Assembly (NCBI RefSeq): GCF_015832195.1
Contig: NC_052018.1
Span: 39,065,052 to 39,129,051 of the forward strand
Length of the DNA stretch: 64,000 bases
From: Motacilla alba alba
Lineage: Eukaryota; Chordata; Aves; Passeriformes; Motacillidae
Direction: 5' to 3'
A program made the position numbers and the translations under genes. This document shows, in pieces, positions 1 through 12,084 of the stretch; within the stretch, counting starts at the first letter, position 1; every line of letters begins with the position of its first letter. The notes under the pieces are model-generated. The model had not been told where the DNA came from. It worked only from the letters and a program-made list of their open reading frames with translations, and did no database searches.

Positions 1-3000
1 CACTGCACTGAAGATAAAGATAAGTTTTGGTGAAAATTGATGTAATTATAAGCTGCATTCATTAAAAGTCAAAAATAATAAGTAACAGTCAGAAATAATA
101 AGTAACAGTCAGAAATAATAAGTAACAGTCAGAAGTCAGGGGGAGGGGAAGTGATGATGTTATTCAAGCAATGGTTTAGAATTAACAAGGTTGTAACAAT
201 TTGTTTTACTACAAAAATCAGTTCTCTAAATTGAGCATATGCCCAATAGTAAAATTGTCTTAAAATAATTCTGCTGCATTTGAAAAGATCTGTTTAGTAC
301 AATTGGGCTATCTTCAGGTACAGCTGGAGATTGCTAAGGATATTGTTGATGATATCTAAACAGCAGGAATAAATATAATACCATTAGATTCAGATATGCT
401 GGATGCACAATTCAAACTGATACTTTTAATACAGGCTATGCCAGTTTAGAGCAAGTCTAGAAAGTACAAGAGAGAAAAAGCAGAGAGAATTCAGGTTATC
501 CTGAACCTGAAATCTGTTGCATCTGTTTCATTACTGGGATGAATATTTAGGCTGCTGGTTTTGTAACATGTAATAATGTAGTCATAACAATAATAATAAT
601 TCGAATTATAATCATAATAGCATTTTATTATATTTTAATATTGACTTGTTAAGTCCTTCTCAGATGATTATTTAATTCAAGTAAGCTCTTAGAAATGTTT
701 CAAAGTATTGAGTCACAGAATTAGTTCATCAAGGAGGGATCAGTCAGGGGGCAGGATGTAACCAAAACAGGCAGGGCCAAGATTCAGGCCAGGTAAAGTT
801 GCACAGTACTTCACAGGAATGACTGAGCTCTTTGCAAGACTGTGTTGCTCTGTACATCTTTTCCGGGCAGGAAACTGTTATCTGCTTGTCACAGATCTCC
901 CAGAGTGTGACACTGCAAACACTTATAGCAAACTATGAAATAAATCAATGATAAAGTAGTCATGTTATTTAGAGAGCAATTTTTGTGTTTGAGGGTTTCC
1001 TTAGCAAATGGCAATAAGTGTCACAGTGTGAAAGATCATAGAAATAACAATGGCAGTCAGAGGAAAACAAGACGTAAATGACACTGCACTGATGTGGAAG
1101 GGACTAAGTTCACCCAAATTAAAGCACAGCTAGGAGATGAGGAGAAAATATTGCAACATACACAACATGAAAAGGAATTGAACTGATTTGTGAGTCCACA
1201 AATTGTTTAAAAAACCCTGTTTTGTCTTTTCTTTGGCAAAGTCTTGCTTTCTTGTCATTTTCTGAAGTCAAAATGTACTTACTCAAATAATGGGGACAAA
1301 TAGCACTACATCTGTGGCTACATCAGTAAACCAGGACTGCATACAGAACCAGAAATTTTATTTACTCATTGTCATGCAAACGATTTCCTACTTTTCCTTT
1401 ATATTTCTCATGTTCAGAGACTATATCCTCAAAACATGAGCACTAAATACATCCTGAATAACACTTGTAATAGAGGCAAATGGAAGGTTCATAAATCAGC
1501 TATTAGATGAAATTGCCTAGAAGGTAGTTTAGGCAACTGGCAGTAAGGGTGAATCTTTAATAAACTTAAATGCATACACAAACACCAGGAGATAGAAAGA
1601 GATCTTGTTTTCCTGCAACATTTTACTTCAGGAGGTACAAAGCAGAGGGGGAAGCAGGGTAAGGAGAGCCTTTCAGGGAAACCTAATAGTTAAAGCACCA
1701 ACAGGCTTCCAAATTCTTTCAGATACTGGCAGTAAATGATGTATTGATTTTGCTGTTAAACTGCACAGATGTAACCAACACATTAGACATGGAAGATAAA
1801 AGCAATGACTAAAAGCACCTTATTTCATCTGTCACACCTGAGGCTCTGCCTTCTTCAGACCTTTAGCGTATTAGCACAGAAAATCAATTAGGTAAAGAGC
1901 TAAACAAATGAAGGGAAAATAAAATTTTAAAAAAGCCTCATTCACGAAGAGTCAGGAATGTCAGCAAGCCCTGGAGACTTCAGCAAAGTGTAAGACATCT
2001 CCAAATAAATGACAACAACTTTTCTCAACTTTTGTTTTAGTAACTGATTAAGTACTGCTTGGATACCCTGATAAACATCTCTTAGGGCAGGTCTAGCAAG
2101 TGATCAGTAATCACAAGCACAAGATTTCTTTTCACTGAAAAGAAAATGGGGAAATTTATTTCTCATTCTGTGTTATTTTGGATATCTATAGGTCTTGTCA
2201 TCTTAATCAGTGTTGAATCAGTTTTTCATCATTTACATCCAGAAATAAAATTTTCCCAAGCAATACCATAGTACTTGACATTGACAAGTATTTCATTAGG
2301 GTCAGAGACGAATTACTGAAGCCAATTGCTGTGATGCACAACATATTGTTACTGTTTTCATACAGCAAAGTAAACCATCTCTGACCCTAAAATATAGTAA
2401 GATTTTTCTGCTGCCACATGTAGTTTGCAGCTAGAGAGCAGAGCAGATCACAGATATTTCACTGATTGTTTGATAGTGAGTAAAATACCCCAGTGATACC
2501 ATGGAGATAACAAATTGAGATTTGTCAGTGGAACAGGACTCAGAAGACCAGGATTTGCTGGTGGAAACACATACTCAATTTCCCATCTACAACACAGGGA
2601 ATTTCACCCCTTAGTTTTGTCCTCCTCTGTCCGCTGAGGTTGCAAACTCACTAAAGAGGATTTTTAAAGACAGGATTTAGTCAGCAACAGTAGCTGACAA
2701 GACAGATTTGTGATTTCAAGTGGAGGTCAACAAGAATTAAATAATTATTTAAAGGGATGAAACTAAACCAAACTCAAATTGAGAATTCAATTTAGGTCCC
2801 AGTATGTTTTTTTCTTCCTTTAGAATATTTTTCCCTGTACGTGAATGCAAATCTCAAAGTAACCTCTGCATAAAAGCGTGTATTTTTTAGGGCTGTGACA
2901 TCTGAAAAAAACACAAATTTGTTCTTTAAAAAAAAGTTTTGCTTTTAAGCAGGGGGAAAAAAATGTTCTTTTGTTTAAAGAATTCTCAAAAAAAAAAAGA

Positions 3001-3429
3001 TATTAAAATAAAACCGAACACCAAAAGTGCCAAATTGTGAATCTTCACACATATCATCAGCACCACCTAGTGGAGACACCCCCCCATCCCCCAAAGGAAA
3101 CTCCTTTGCCTGACTTTGCTCATCTCAGGAAGGGCTCGGCCTCTGCAGAGGACAGCAGGTTTACAAGGTGGCTTTCTAAGGTGTCCCAGTTGATTCTGCA
3201 GACAGCTACTAGCTGCTGAAGAAGAGGAGAACACCAATCCAGCTCTTGGTACTTTCCCTGGACTCTGAAGAACTAAATTATTTCAAAGGGACAAGAGAGA
3301 TTTTTCACCAGCCCAAAACATGTAAATTCAAGATGAAATGACAAGCAAAGCAGTACAGAACCCTAAGAAGATTTGAAAAGATGCTGCCAAGAAACAATTA
3401 AAATACCTATAATTTTCTACCATACTGTC

Positions 3430-3432
<3 letters not shown>
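1..3432. other. AT-rich noncoding block, no gene seen
   Basis: No ORF here has the length, composition or recognisable family content of a gene; the only listed frame (3037-3219, 60 codons) has no recognisable motif. The block holds a 20-bp tandem repeat at 72-134, an AAT-rich stretch near 588-640 and several A-runs near 2925-3000. I recognise no transposable element in it. It is best treated as intergenic or intronic unique sequence. Confidence 0.7.
72..134. repeat. 20-bp minisatellite, about 3 copies
   Basis: The unit AAATAATAAGTAACAGTCAG is repeated about three times head to tail with almost no divergence; the first copy has an extra A-rich start and the last runs into AAGTCAGGGGG. The near-identity suggests a young slippage or unequal-exchange product that could differ in copy number between individuals. 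Confidence 0.9.

Positions 3433-3478
<46 letters not shown>
3433..3478. repeat. Poly-T homopolymer, 46 bases
   Basis: An uninterrupted T run starts after CATACTGTCAAC and ends at AAGGGATGGG. It is followed by a G/T-rich stretch (3481-3525) with a run of seven Gs. No LINE or SINE body adjoins it on either side, so it is not obviously a retroposon tail. Runs this long are often mis-sized during assembly. Confidence 0.95.
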
Positions 3479-3481
<3 letters not shown>

Positions 3482-6400
3482 GGATGGGTGTTTGTTTATT
3501 TGGGGATTTTGGGGGGGTTTTGTGAGAAAGTAAAATTGAATTCTTCTTCTTAAGAAACAAAACAGGCAAGGTGGCACTAATCTTGAAAATAAGTGCAAAG
3601 TACGAATTTTGCACCTGGATTTCCTGCTTTCTTTTTTGATATCTTCTGTTATTCCTTTATTTTTTTTTTAACATATTTCATATCCAGTCAGCTTTCTCCA
3701 GCTCCAAGACCCAGACTGAGTAAGTAACTATAACAACAGGACCGTGGCATTAAACAGGAACATACATCTCAGTTTTAACCCACCAGCACAGGAAGTTTCC
3801 AGCACTGTTGGAATTTCATGACACATGGGCACTGTAATTATGTAGATATAGTTATAGTTATACACATATAGTTATACACACATTCCCTGACACCAGATTG
3901 AAAATTATACTGCATCCTCCTGAACAGTCACCTCAGGAACAAAGCAGCTGAAGAGCCATTGTGGGAAAACACTGTGGCGTGGCATAAGAGTAGCAGACAG
4001 CACTTAAAAGCTGAAGTACTGTAGCTTTGTGCTGCAGAGCACACTCTGAAAGAGCATCGTAAAAAGAGAAGAGTGAATCATGAGCTTGTGTGTGTCAGAA
4101 ATGATGCTGTAATGGGTGTCAGCTGTTAGCAGATTCCTGTCATTTAAACAGTTTGAGTTAGTTCCCCACTACCTCTCTTCTCTAGGCTGAATTACCAAAT
4201 CATTATTTCTATGGAAGATCCTACAATTCTTTGACTAAAAAGTGGTTCTTTTATCTCCGTGGTTTGAACACACGCACAAAAACATATATGCACATAAGAC
4301 TAAGGTGGGCTTCTAGCTACACTGAAGCCCCCAGCATTTTCTTACTGATTTCAGCTGAGACAAAATCCCATCCCAGGATCTTGAAAGGATTTTCTTGCTG
4401 ATTATATTTCCTGGACCAGAAATTGTACAGAAACACAACCAAATAAGAGAGGCTGGAAATGTCTAGGTAAGTGAATGAATACAGCAGCGAAGCCAAGTAG
4501 CTCAGGCATGATTAGAAAGAGGAAGGGCGTCTCCTTCTGCACCGTTGAATCAGCCATTAGTGTCAGTGTGGCTTTTAAATTTAGAGTAATTCTTCCTGTC
4601 TCTGCACTACTTGAGGTGTTCACCCAATGTTTGCCTGTATTATTAAAGGATTGAACCCTGTCAGAGGGCAAAAGCAAATTACCTGCAGGGAGTCAGGGGC
4701 CAGATGAGATATACCTTCCCTGTGCTCTTTGCTTTAGTAACCAGTGGTAAAAGGCTACAAGGCAGCTTTTATGTAGATGTCACATCATTCACTGACTGGA
4801 ACACCCAGCTGTGATAATAGCAGAGGAAGCGGGGGTGGGCAACCATTACTAATTCCTCCCTTATCCAACCTTGCTATTTGAATTATTAGCTAAATTGGCA
4901 TCTTCAGAACTTAATTTTTTCTGACTTGCAGGTTCAAGAAGTTTATTTCACATGTTTAATTGTATATGTTATTGCCTATTGTTATCAGTGAGTGCCTATT
5001 TTGCCTAAGAAATTTTTTTCTTGCATTTTATTAAGTATTTTGCTGTGATTGATAGTCACTATTACATATCCAGAGGGTAAACAACAATGAAAACAATATT
5101 TAAGCTTTTATTATCTTTAAAAAAAAAAAAAAGAAAGAATTCATGGTATTTCTGAAAAAAAAAGACATGAAACTCAAAACCTCTCATGGTAATGATTATG
5201 GCATCTGGAAAAAGAAATAATCAATTAACCCAAATACACATGAGGAAAGGTAAATTAATTGATGAGACATATAGTTTTTTCTTGATTTAAATATTTTTGC
5301 AATTCCTTCCACTTAATTTGACTACAAAAATATTCTAAAAGAAAATTTTGTAATGTTTTGTAAATAAATATTTTCTTGCATGGAAGAATGCATTGATTAA
5401 ACCACTTTAATTCTGCCATTGAAAATACAAATATATGTAAAAGAATGCAAGCTACAAAGTGTTGTAAAGAATAACAAAGCAAAATTTATATCTGTAATTT
5501 TTTCATGTTGTTTTTCTACTGCAAAAGCACCCTAAAAACCTCCATTTCTCCTAGTTCTACATGCCATTAAGTGGGGAATTAGTGAGTGCAAAGAACGGTA
5601 TAGATGCTTTGTGATTCTCCATAGGCACTGTCTGCACGTTGCAGCAGCGTATAGAATTTGCTCACACTGGAGCTACATTGCCTCTAGCGCTGTGCGTGCA
5701 TAGCATAATGTCACAGAACAGCTTCAATTGGTTACAACTGATTCTCATGTTTGTAGCTTGTTAAAACAGTCAGCTATTAAAACCAAACCAAAACAAGCTA
5801 TTATTCCTTCCTTTCTTATTTGTGGTTTTTTGTTTGTTTGTTTGTTTTGGTTTTTTTTCTGAAAACCCACTCTGCCTCTATAGCCCCATGCATGATTTCC
5901 TAAGACCTTTCCTCAACTCCACAATATCTATGAATTTTCCAGGCTCTTCTTGAGACTTTGTACCTTGCAGTTTATTTCCAGTTTTCCATTCAGTCACCTC
6001 TGATCCTACATTGATTAGCTGGGAATTTAAGCTGTCTATAGACTCATTTTCAAATATGAAGATCTGTTTTTGCATGGCTTGTATGGTATCTGCACAGCTG
6101 TTTATCTTCCAATCTCTCTTTGTACTGTGTCACATCAGGAATATTCCAGATTATACAAAGAAAAAATAGAACCTGAAGATCTTCACATGCTTTCACTAGT
6201 GGTAATTTTACATTCCCATTATTTGGGAATGAAGAAAAAGTTTTACTTAGTAACAAGATGATGCTTGAAGCACTCAATCATCACTTGAGAAGACCATACA
6301 AATTTAGTTGTCCCAGTATGAAGTTCTTTCAGGAGCCATCTCTGAACCATACACGGGATGATGTTAGCATTTCTAAATTAATGCATGCTAATTTTTTGTG

Positions 6401-7060
6401 TTTCAACCAGTGAATTTACTTTTCACTTTTCTTTCTTAGTTCTGACGCTATTTCCTTGTGTAGTTCATGCCTATCCATTCACAAAGATGTAGAAGACATT
6501 GGATGAAAATTTTTAGGAAAAAGAAAATTATTTTTTTCTTTTTAATCTGACTGATGAGCACTTGGAAAGTGGAAATAATGCTTCACCCCATGCTGACATA
6601 CTGCAATATCCACAAACGGGAAGATAATGTATGCCCTAGCCAAATGTCAGCAGGTACAGATTACATTTGCAGTTGATGTAGCTAGAATGCCATTAAAGCT
6701 GTTAGCAACATCACCCTGGGCAGGAAACAGCTTCCTTTTGAGACTGAGGGATAGTTAATTCTCACCTGGCTTCAGCAAAAACTGGATTGCTTTCAGTAGG
6801 TCTGGTATATGTCATTACAGCAAAACCACCAGGCACTGGCAGCAGCACCAGCAAAATGTTGCTGGGGTTTCAGTCATTCATAACAACTTCCTTCTTACCC
6901 AACATGTCCCATTTTCATCAACCTTCATGCTAAATAACAGGCAATCTTGGCAGGCCTCAAGCTTCTTTCAGAGTTGAATATGGAGGAAAAAATTAGCCTG
7001 AACTTTTGTTGCAGCCCCAGGAAAGTTTTGATGGTAAATTGAGCCTCAGGTCCAAGGGTG

Positions 7061-7105
7061 TTGCAGAAATCTCTGATGAAACTTTTGCAGAAATCTCTGA
7101 TGAAC
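7061..7105. repeat. 24-bp tandem duplication
   Basis: The string TTGCAGAAATCTCTGATGAA occurs at 7061 and again at 7085, giving a period of 24 bases and two copies. The copies are identical over at least 20 bases, so the duplication is recent or conserved. Confidence 0.9.
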
Positions 7106-7365
7106 AAGACATTCAGTCTGATTGTGCTGCTTAAGCATGATGAACAGTCATTCTCTTGGCTGAGAGATGTATCTTTCATTAGGTTGAAATTTTATGTTAT
7201 TGAACAGGATGTTGTACTCCAGCTTTTGCCCTAGTTAAACCTGAAAATAGATGAGCACTTCTTACAATTGGATCATTTTTACTTTAGCTTTATGCACAGG
7301 TGGGTTAGAAATCAGATAGAAATAAGAATGACAACTTAATTTAGCATTCACATTCTGTCACTGTC

Positions 7366-7387
7366 CCAGACCAAAGATTTGGTCTGG
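7366..7387. repeat. Perfect inverted repeat, 10-bp arms
   Basis: CCAGACCAAA (7366-7375) and its exact reverse complement TTTGGTCTGG (7378-7387) are separated by GA. With a 2-nt gap, the innermost pairs would have to open to form a hairpin. No transposon terminus or known RNA gene is recognisable around it. Confidence 0.85.
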
Positions 7388-7942
7388 TTTTCTCTACAGA
7401 GATGTTTTAGTAGTCCAAAGATTTATGGTAAAGCTAACTTTAAAACAGAGAGTATCACAATCAAAATAGTACTTAATAGTTCTTATTACATGGGAATATA
7501 GAGGTTAAAGACAGTAACATCTCTAAAACATGTCAGATACTTTAAAACACCAATCAGAATCCTCAGCTGAGGTCATGCTTCATATTAGGTCTGATGTTTC
7601 ATTATAGTCTATTTGAAAAGTGTTTTTCATTTCTGTCACATAAAGTTGAATTGCTTTATTTTAAAAAATACCTGAGTGATAGAGATAATAAAATATAAGA
7701 ATGTCTATTGTAAAGCATGACAAAAGAAAAAATTCAAACATACAATAACTCTAATTCAGACTGACTGACTATTACAATAAGATATAGAAAATTAGTGGAT
7801 ATTTGGTCAAATCATTGAAAGCAGAAGCTCATCTTGTGGTATTATTGAATTTTAAGTTATTTAAATCATTATAGGTTATTTCTTTTAACTTGGATCCATC
7901 GCAACTATTTGCATTAAAAGAAGACTAATTCAATTACATCTG

Positions 7943-7973
7943 TGATACCTCAGACAAAAAGTCTGAGATATCA
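7943..7973. repeat. Hairpin, 12 bp with one mismatch, A5 loop
   Basis: TGATA then CTCAGAC (7949-7955) pair with GTCTGAG (7961-7967) then TATCA. The loop is AAAAA, and one C/A mismatch lies between the two paired blocks. The stem is too short for a pre-microRNA, and no T-run follows directly that would suggest Pol III termination. Confidence 0.8.
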
Positions 7974-9394
7974 GCACAATTGTCACTATAAAAATAGTAC
8001 CATAGAGTTACCAACATCAGTGACCAACACAGAAATATTTTATAATAAAATTAAATTTGATTCATTTGTTATCATTATCCTTGGTTACTCCAGAAACCAG
8101 GTGTGACCATGAAGTCTATTCAAACCATTAATAAGAATCAACCAAACCTGACCCTGACCCAGGCTTTCTGATCATATACTATCACATGACACATTCATTT
8201 TCAGTTTATAGATATTGCTAAAACCTTAGGTTGTAGATTTTCTGAAGGGACTGGTCTTTTTATACAGTACCTATAATCTACTTGCTAAAATGCAATTTCC
8301 ATCTCAGTTTGGGGTTCACAGGTTCCTTATGCTGGTTATGGAGATAATTTTATTTAGCAGTCAGTTTAAATCTACTTCACTTCTGTAGTTATTCAGACTG
8401 CTATTACAATGGTGTGATCCCCTCACCTTTTAGAACATGTATTTTCATGTTTTAGTTCCTGACCCAATGTTAGCTACAGTTCTGCAAATTGTTCTCATAA
8501 AACTTCCTGATAATGTTATATTTCTGACTGCTCAGAATTTTCCTCTCATCTTTCATGACTAAATTGTTCCTGATGCTTTTAAAATACACATTTATAAATG
8601 TATATGTGCTCGTGTGTGAGTTTGCAAAAATCATTTCTATTTTGAACCTGCAGACATTGCAATTTTCTTCAGTAAAAATATCACTTATGAAAAGTATCTG
8701 AGCAATGCTGACTCATAAAGAAAGAAAGCAAGCATGCAAGGCTAGAACACTCATTTCCCCTGTTCATTTATACATTTAACATACACTCATAGTCAGAGCT
8801 CAGATATGGAGGTGACAACTTAGTGATATTTGTCTTCTCTTACCACCTCACAACTGCTAGGAGAAACCTATAAACTGGTCAACTCAACAATTCAGGGAGA
8901 GCTGAATCTTTAAACTGGGATTTGGGAGAATGTTTTATAATAAACCCTGCAAAACTAATGTGTAACTGCTGTTTGGTAAATCACATGCTGGGAGAAATTC
9001 TTTGATTTTCTGAGGCAAACCCAAGGAACTCTGGTTTCCTTTCTCAAAATACTATCATTTACACTTCCTTTATTTTATTTATTTATTTTATTTTTGCATT
9101 GTGTGAACTAAATTCTGGGCCTTGCACAATCATAAAATTAAATTCAGATCATTTTAAATCTGACATCCATGTGACTTTTATAACATATAATCTAAGACAG
9201 CTTTTTACAATTTGCTAGCTTTACAAAGTTGCCTACATTTAGTTGTCATCATTTGCCTAATGCTATGACTTGAACCCCTTTTAGCAAAAAAGAAAAACAA
9301 AACCAAAATCTTTTTGTTCTGTGTTATGGCTAGTATTCCTATACACCACTAAAACAAAAATAATAAATAATTACTTTAAAATGCAGAAACAAAC

Positions 9395-9831
9395 TGTTGT
9401 TGCTTTTCTTCAGCTTCCTAGCAATTGTTTCTATGATGCCTTTCCGCATTAAGCTAAAGATCGATCTTGCATCCAGTATGCATAACTGTCGCTATACAGG
9501 GCAGCACGGCGCAAAGCACCACGACTCCATCAGAAGGGTGCATAAGAGAATTTATTAGAGTAACATGTTACTTTTATAGTTCTCCAAGATATTTACATTT
9601 ACTAAACAGATACATACATTGCCCATTGGTCGTAAGAAAGAAACAAATGTCTTGATAGGTGACCAAGGAGCCATGTGAGCCACCTAGAGTCTGTATCTTT
9701 TAACTTTCTCTCCTTCATCACGCTGCCATGGTGACAACCTTGGTGTCTTCCTCAGAAGAGATACAGGTCTTTCCTTATCTTTATGAAGCCTTCGCTGGCT
9801 CACAAGAACAGCACAGAATGTCTTTCCTACA
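9395..9831 (-). mobile_element. Solo LTR, alpharetrovirus/ERVK-like, antisense
   Basis: On the minus strand the unit starts TGTAGG (right end at 9831) and shows the LTR order: a U3 with a CCAATGG box (about 9622-9628), a TATA-like CTATAAAAG (9571-9579), an AATAAA polyadenylation signal about 15-20 bases further on (9551-9556), then a U5-like CG-containing stretch around 9460-9540. The left end near 9395 is uncertain and could lie up to 50 bases inward. Possible imperfect 6-bp flanks ACAAAC / ACAACC are not decisive. No gag, pol or env sequence lies beside it, so it is read as a solo LTR. The short TATA-to-AATAAA spacing is typical of avian alpharetrovirus-related elements; the exact family is not known to me. 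Confidence 0.7.
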
Positions 9832-9909
9832 CACAACCACCATAAAAGCCATTGCACATTTTTAATTCAGCTCTCTTCAGAAAAGTCAAGTGCAGATTGA
9901 AGAGATAGA

Positions 9910-10628
9910 CAGAGAAGAACAGCCTAAAGTTCAACAAAGGGAAATGCAGAGTCCTGCACCTTGGGAGGAATAACCTCAGTCCCAGGAGAAGCTGGAGGCA
10001 AACCTGCCGGAAAGCAGTTCTGTGGAGAAGGACGTGGGAGTCCTGGGGGACAACAAGCTGTCCATGAGCCAGTAGAGTGTCCTTGTGGCCAAGAAGGCCA
10101 GCAGTGTCCTGGGGTGCTTTAGGAAGAGCGTTGCCAGCACATTGAGGGAGGTGATGCTGCCCCTCCACTCAGCCTTGGTGAGGCCACATCTGGAGAGCTG
10201 TGTCCAGTTCTAGGCTCCTGAGTACGAGAGACCTGGAGCTCCTGGAGCAGGTCCAGTGGAGGGCTGCAAAGGTGATGAGGAAACTGAAGCCTCTCTCCTA
10301 AAGAAAGGATGAGGGAACTGGGCCTGCTCAGCCTCAAGAAATGAGTGAGAGGGGACCTCATCAATGTCTGTAGGTATCTGAAGAACAGTGCCCAGAGAAT
10401 GTATCCAGGCTCTTCTCAGTGGTGCCAAGCAATGGGGCAAGAGGCAATGGGCAGAAACTGATGCACAGGAAGTTCCACCTGAATAGGAGGAAGAACTTCT
10501 GTACTGTGCAGCTGACTGAGCACTGGAACAGATTGTCCAGAGAGGTTGTGGAGTCTCCCTCACTGGAAATATTGAAGAACCATCTGGACACAATCCAGTG
10601 CCCTGTGCGCAATCTGGTTCCTGCTTGA
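9910..10628 (+). pseudogene. CR1 ORF2 C-terminal remnant, broken
   Basis: Conceptual translation shows the C-terminal end of the CR1 ORF2 reverse-transcriptase polyprotein. Visible pieces are [17 protein letters not shown] (near 10147-10200), LELLEQVQWRAAKVM (near 10230-10275), and GARGNGQKLMHRKFHL followed by EHWNRLSREVVESPSLEI (10430-10575). The frame is broken: a TAG at 10211-10213 replaces an expected Trp codon after CVQF, and the reading frame shifts within the next 30 bases. The endonuclease and reverse-transcriptase core are absent because the copy is 5'-truncated. It cannot encode a functional protein. Confidence 0.88.
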
Positions 10629-10684
10629 AGAGGGAGCTTGGACCAGAAGACTCACTTTACTCCCTTCCAACATTACCCATTCTG
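9910..10684 (+). mobile_element. CR1 LINE, 5'-truncated
   Basis: This is a clear avian CR1 3' segment. It starts in the region that reads TTCAACAAAGGGAAATGCAG, runs through the C-terminal part of ORF2, and ends in the 3' UTR with CTTCCAACATTACCCATTCTG, close to the usual CR1 ending. The expected 8-bp terminal repeats are lost after one degenerate unit. It lies about 80 bases from the antisense LTR. Subfamily assignment would need alignment to a repeat library. Confidence 0.93.
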
Positions 10685-12056
10685 AGTTTCTCCTATTGAG
10701 CTCTTTATAAAGTATTTTTTCTATCAATTGTGCTAAATTTGTAGCTCTTTCTTTCTTGTCCCATTTTCCCAGTTTAGATAACAGAGCCACATTCAGCACC
10801 TCAATATCAGCATCATCAGTGCTGTGCAAATGTGGACTCAAATTCTCACCCTTAGTCTTCAATTTATACCTCTGACAAATGTACAGACATTTTCTGACAT
10901 TTCATTTGAACAACTGATAGACTTGAATCAGTTCAAAAGTTGACTTCTGTGGGTGAATCTATATATGCTGCTGAGGTAACATTAAACTTAGCTATTTGAA
11001 AGCATTCTGAATGAAGGTCCATTTTGCAAACAAAATCCATTTGCATTTCCTGTGACTGCCTTTTTATTTTTTTTTGGTCATTTTTAAATGACAAGTATTT
11101 TATTTTCTAGACAGTCACATCAGTGTCTCAGAAGTCCAGGGACTCCATGATATCCCTCTTGCTTGGGGGCACCCCACTGTTTTTTTGGTGACAAACTTCA
11201 GGTTGTAGTCATAATCCAGTTAATACATACTTTTTTTTTTGATACTGCTAGGAACGTTTTTAAGTCTGAATTTTGCATTTCAGTAACCAAAATCCTTCAT
11301 AAGGGTTTTAAAATTGTACATGTTTACCTGCTTACCTCAATAAATCATTTCAATTAATTTAAGAAAAAAAAGTCAGATTATATATATATATACACTTTCT
11401 GCTTCAAAAATTTTTTAAGAAAACTTCTGCAAAAGAGTAGTGTGAGTAAGACATCATAAGCAGTCTTGTAAGATATGTATTGAGAGCTTGAGGTGCTTCC
11501 AAGTAGGTTGATCTTGGGTATAGATTACCAATACCATCAAAAAGAGTATTCTGGAAGAAAGTGTATATCCCTAAAAGCCCTATGCTCTAAGTAATCCAGG
11601 CTCGGGGCAAGATGGAAGCAGAGAAATCCAGTCCTAACAGTGATGTGAGGGACTCTTCTGTTTAGTAGTGTTAAGTCAATGGAGTTCAGCCTGTTTTTTG
11701 GGGTCTCAGCTAATAATGTTAGTCTTGGAAATTAATTTGTAAAGCTAATAAGTACTTCCCATGAATTGAAGTACAAATTCTTTAAATCTGACTTCTCAAT
11801 TCATTCTTCCAGTAAGAAGAAATGGAAATTAATGCAGTTGTTTACATGTACTAAAAATAATATGCGAATGGACCAGTCATTAAAAAAAAACTCTTTTGAA
11901 AGACATTGTATAAGTGGGAGTAAAAAAGGAGTTCTTTACATTAAGGAATAAGAAAATAGAAAGGTTTCTGTCTTTCTGCATATACACAGACCAAAAAGTA
12001 TATACTTTTCTCAGTATGATTACAGAAAGTAATTTCTTCTTACTTTAATATAAATC

Positions 12057-12084
12057 CTGACTTCACCATTGCTGGTGAAGTCAG
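12057..12084. repeat. Perfect hairpin, 11-bp stem
   Basis: CTGACTTCACC (12057-12067) and GGTGAAGTCAG (12074-12084) are exact reverse complements with loop ATTGCT. The perfect pairing and GC content of the arms stand out from the surrounding AT-rich sequence. It may be a structured RNA element or a palindromic protein-binding site, but nothing nearby decides between these. Confidence 0.88.

Larger units (their letters stand above)
3479..9394. other. AT-rich noncoding block, no gene seen
   Basis: No supported gene. Frames at 4402-4677, 5255-5482, 5878-6277 and 6925-7179 are short, overlap on opposite strands and resemble no family I know. The block includes a TTTG repeat near 5829-5850, the 24-bp duplication at 7061-7105, and hairpins at 7366-7387 and 7943-7973. 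The rest appears to be unique sequence. Confidence 0.7.

Noticed and set aside
3433..3478. Poly-T as the tail of an antisense processed pseudogene
   Set aside because: The sequence to its right (3479 onward), where the body of an antisense retrocopy would lie, shows no recognisable coding or LINE sequence.
10119..10593. Three overlapping minus-strand frames up to 127 codons
   Set aside because: They are antisense shadows of the sense CR1 ORF2 remnant.
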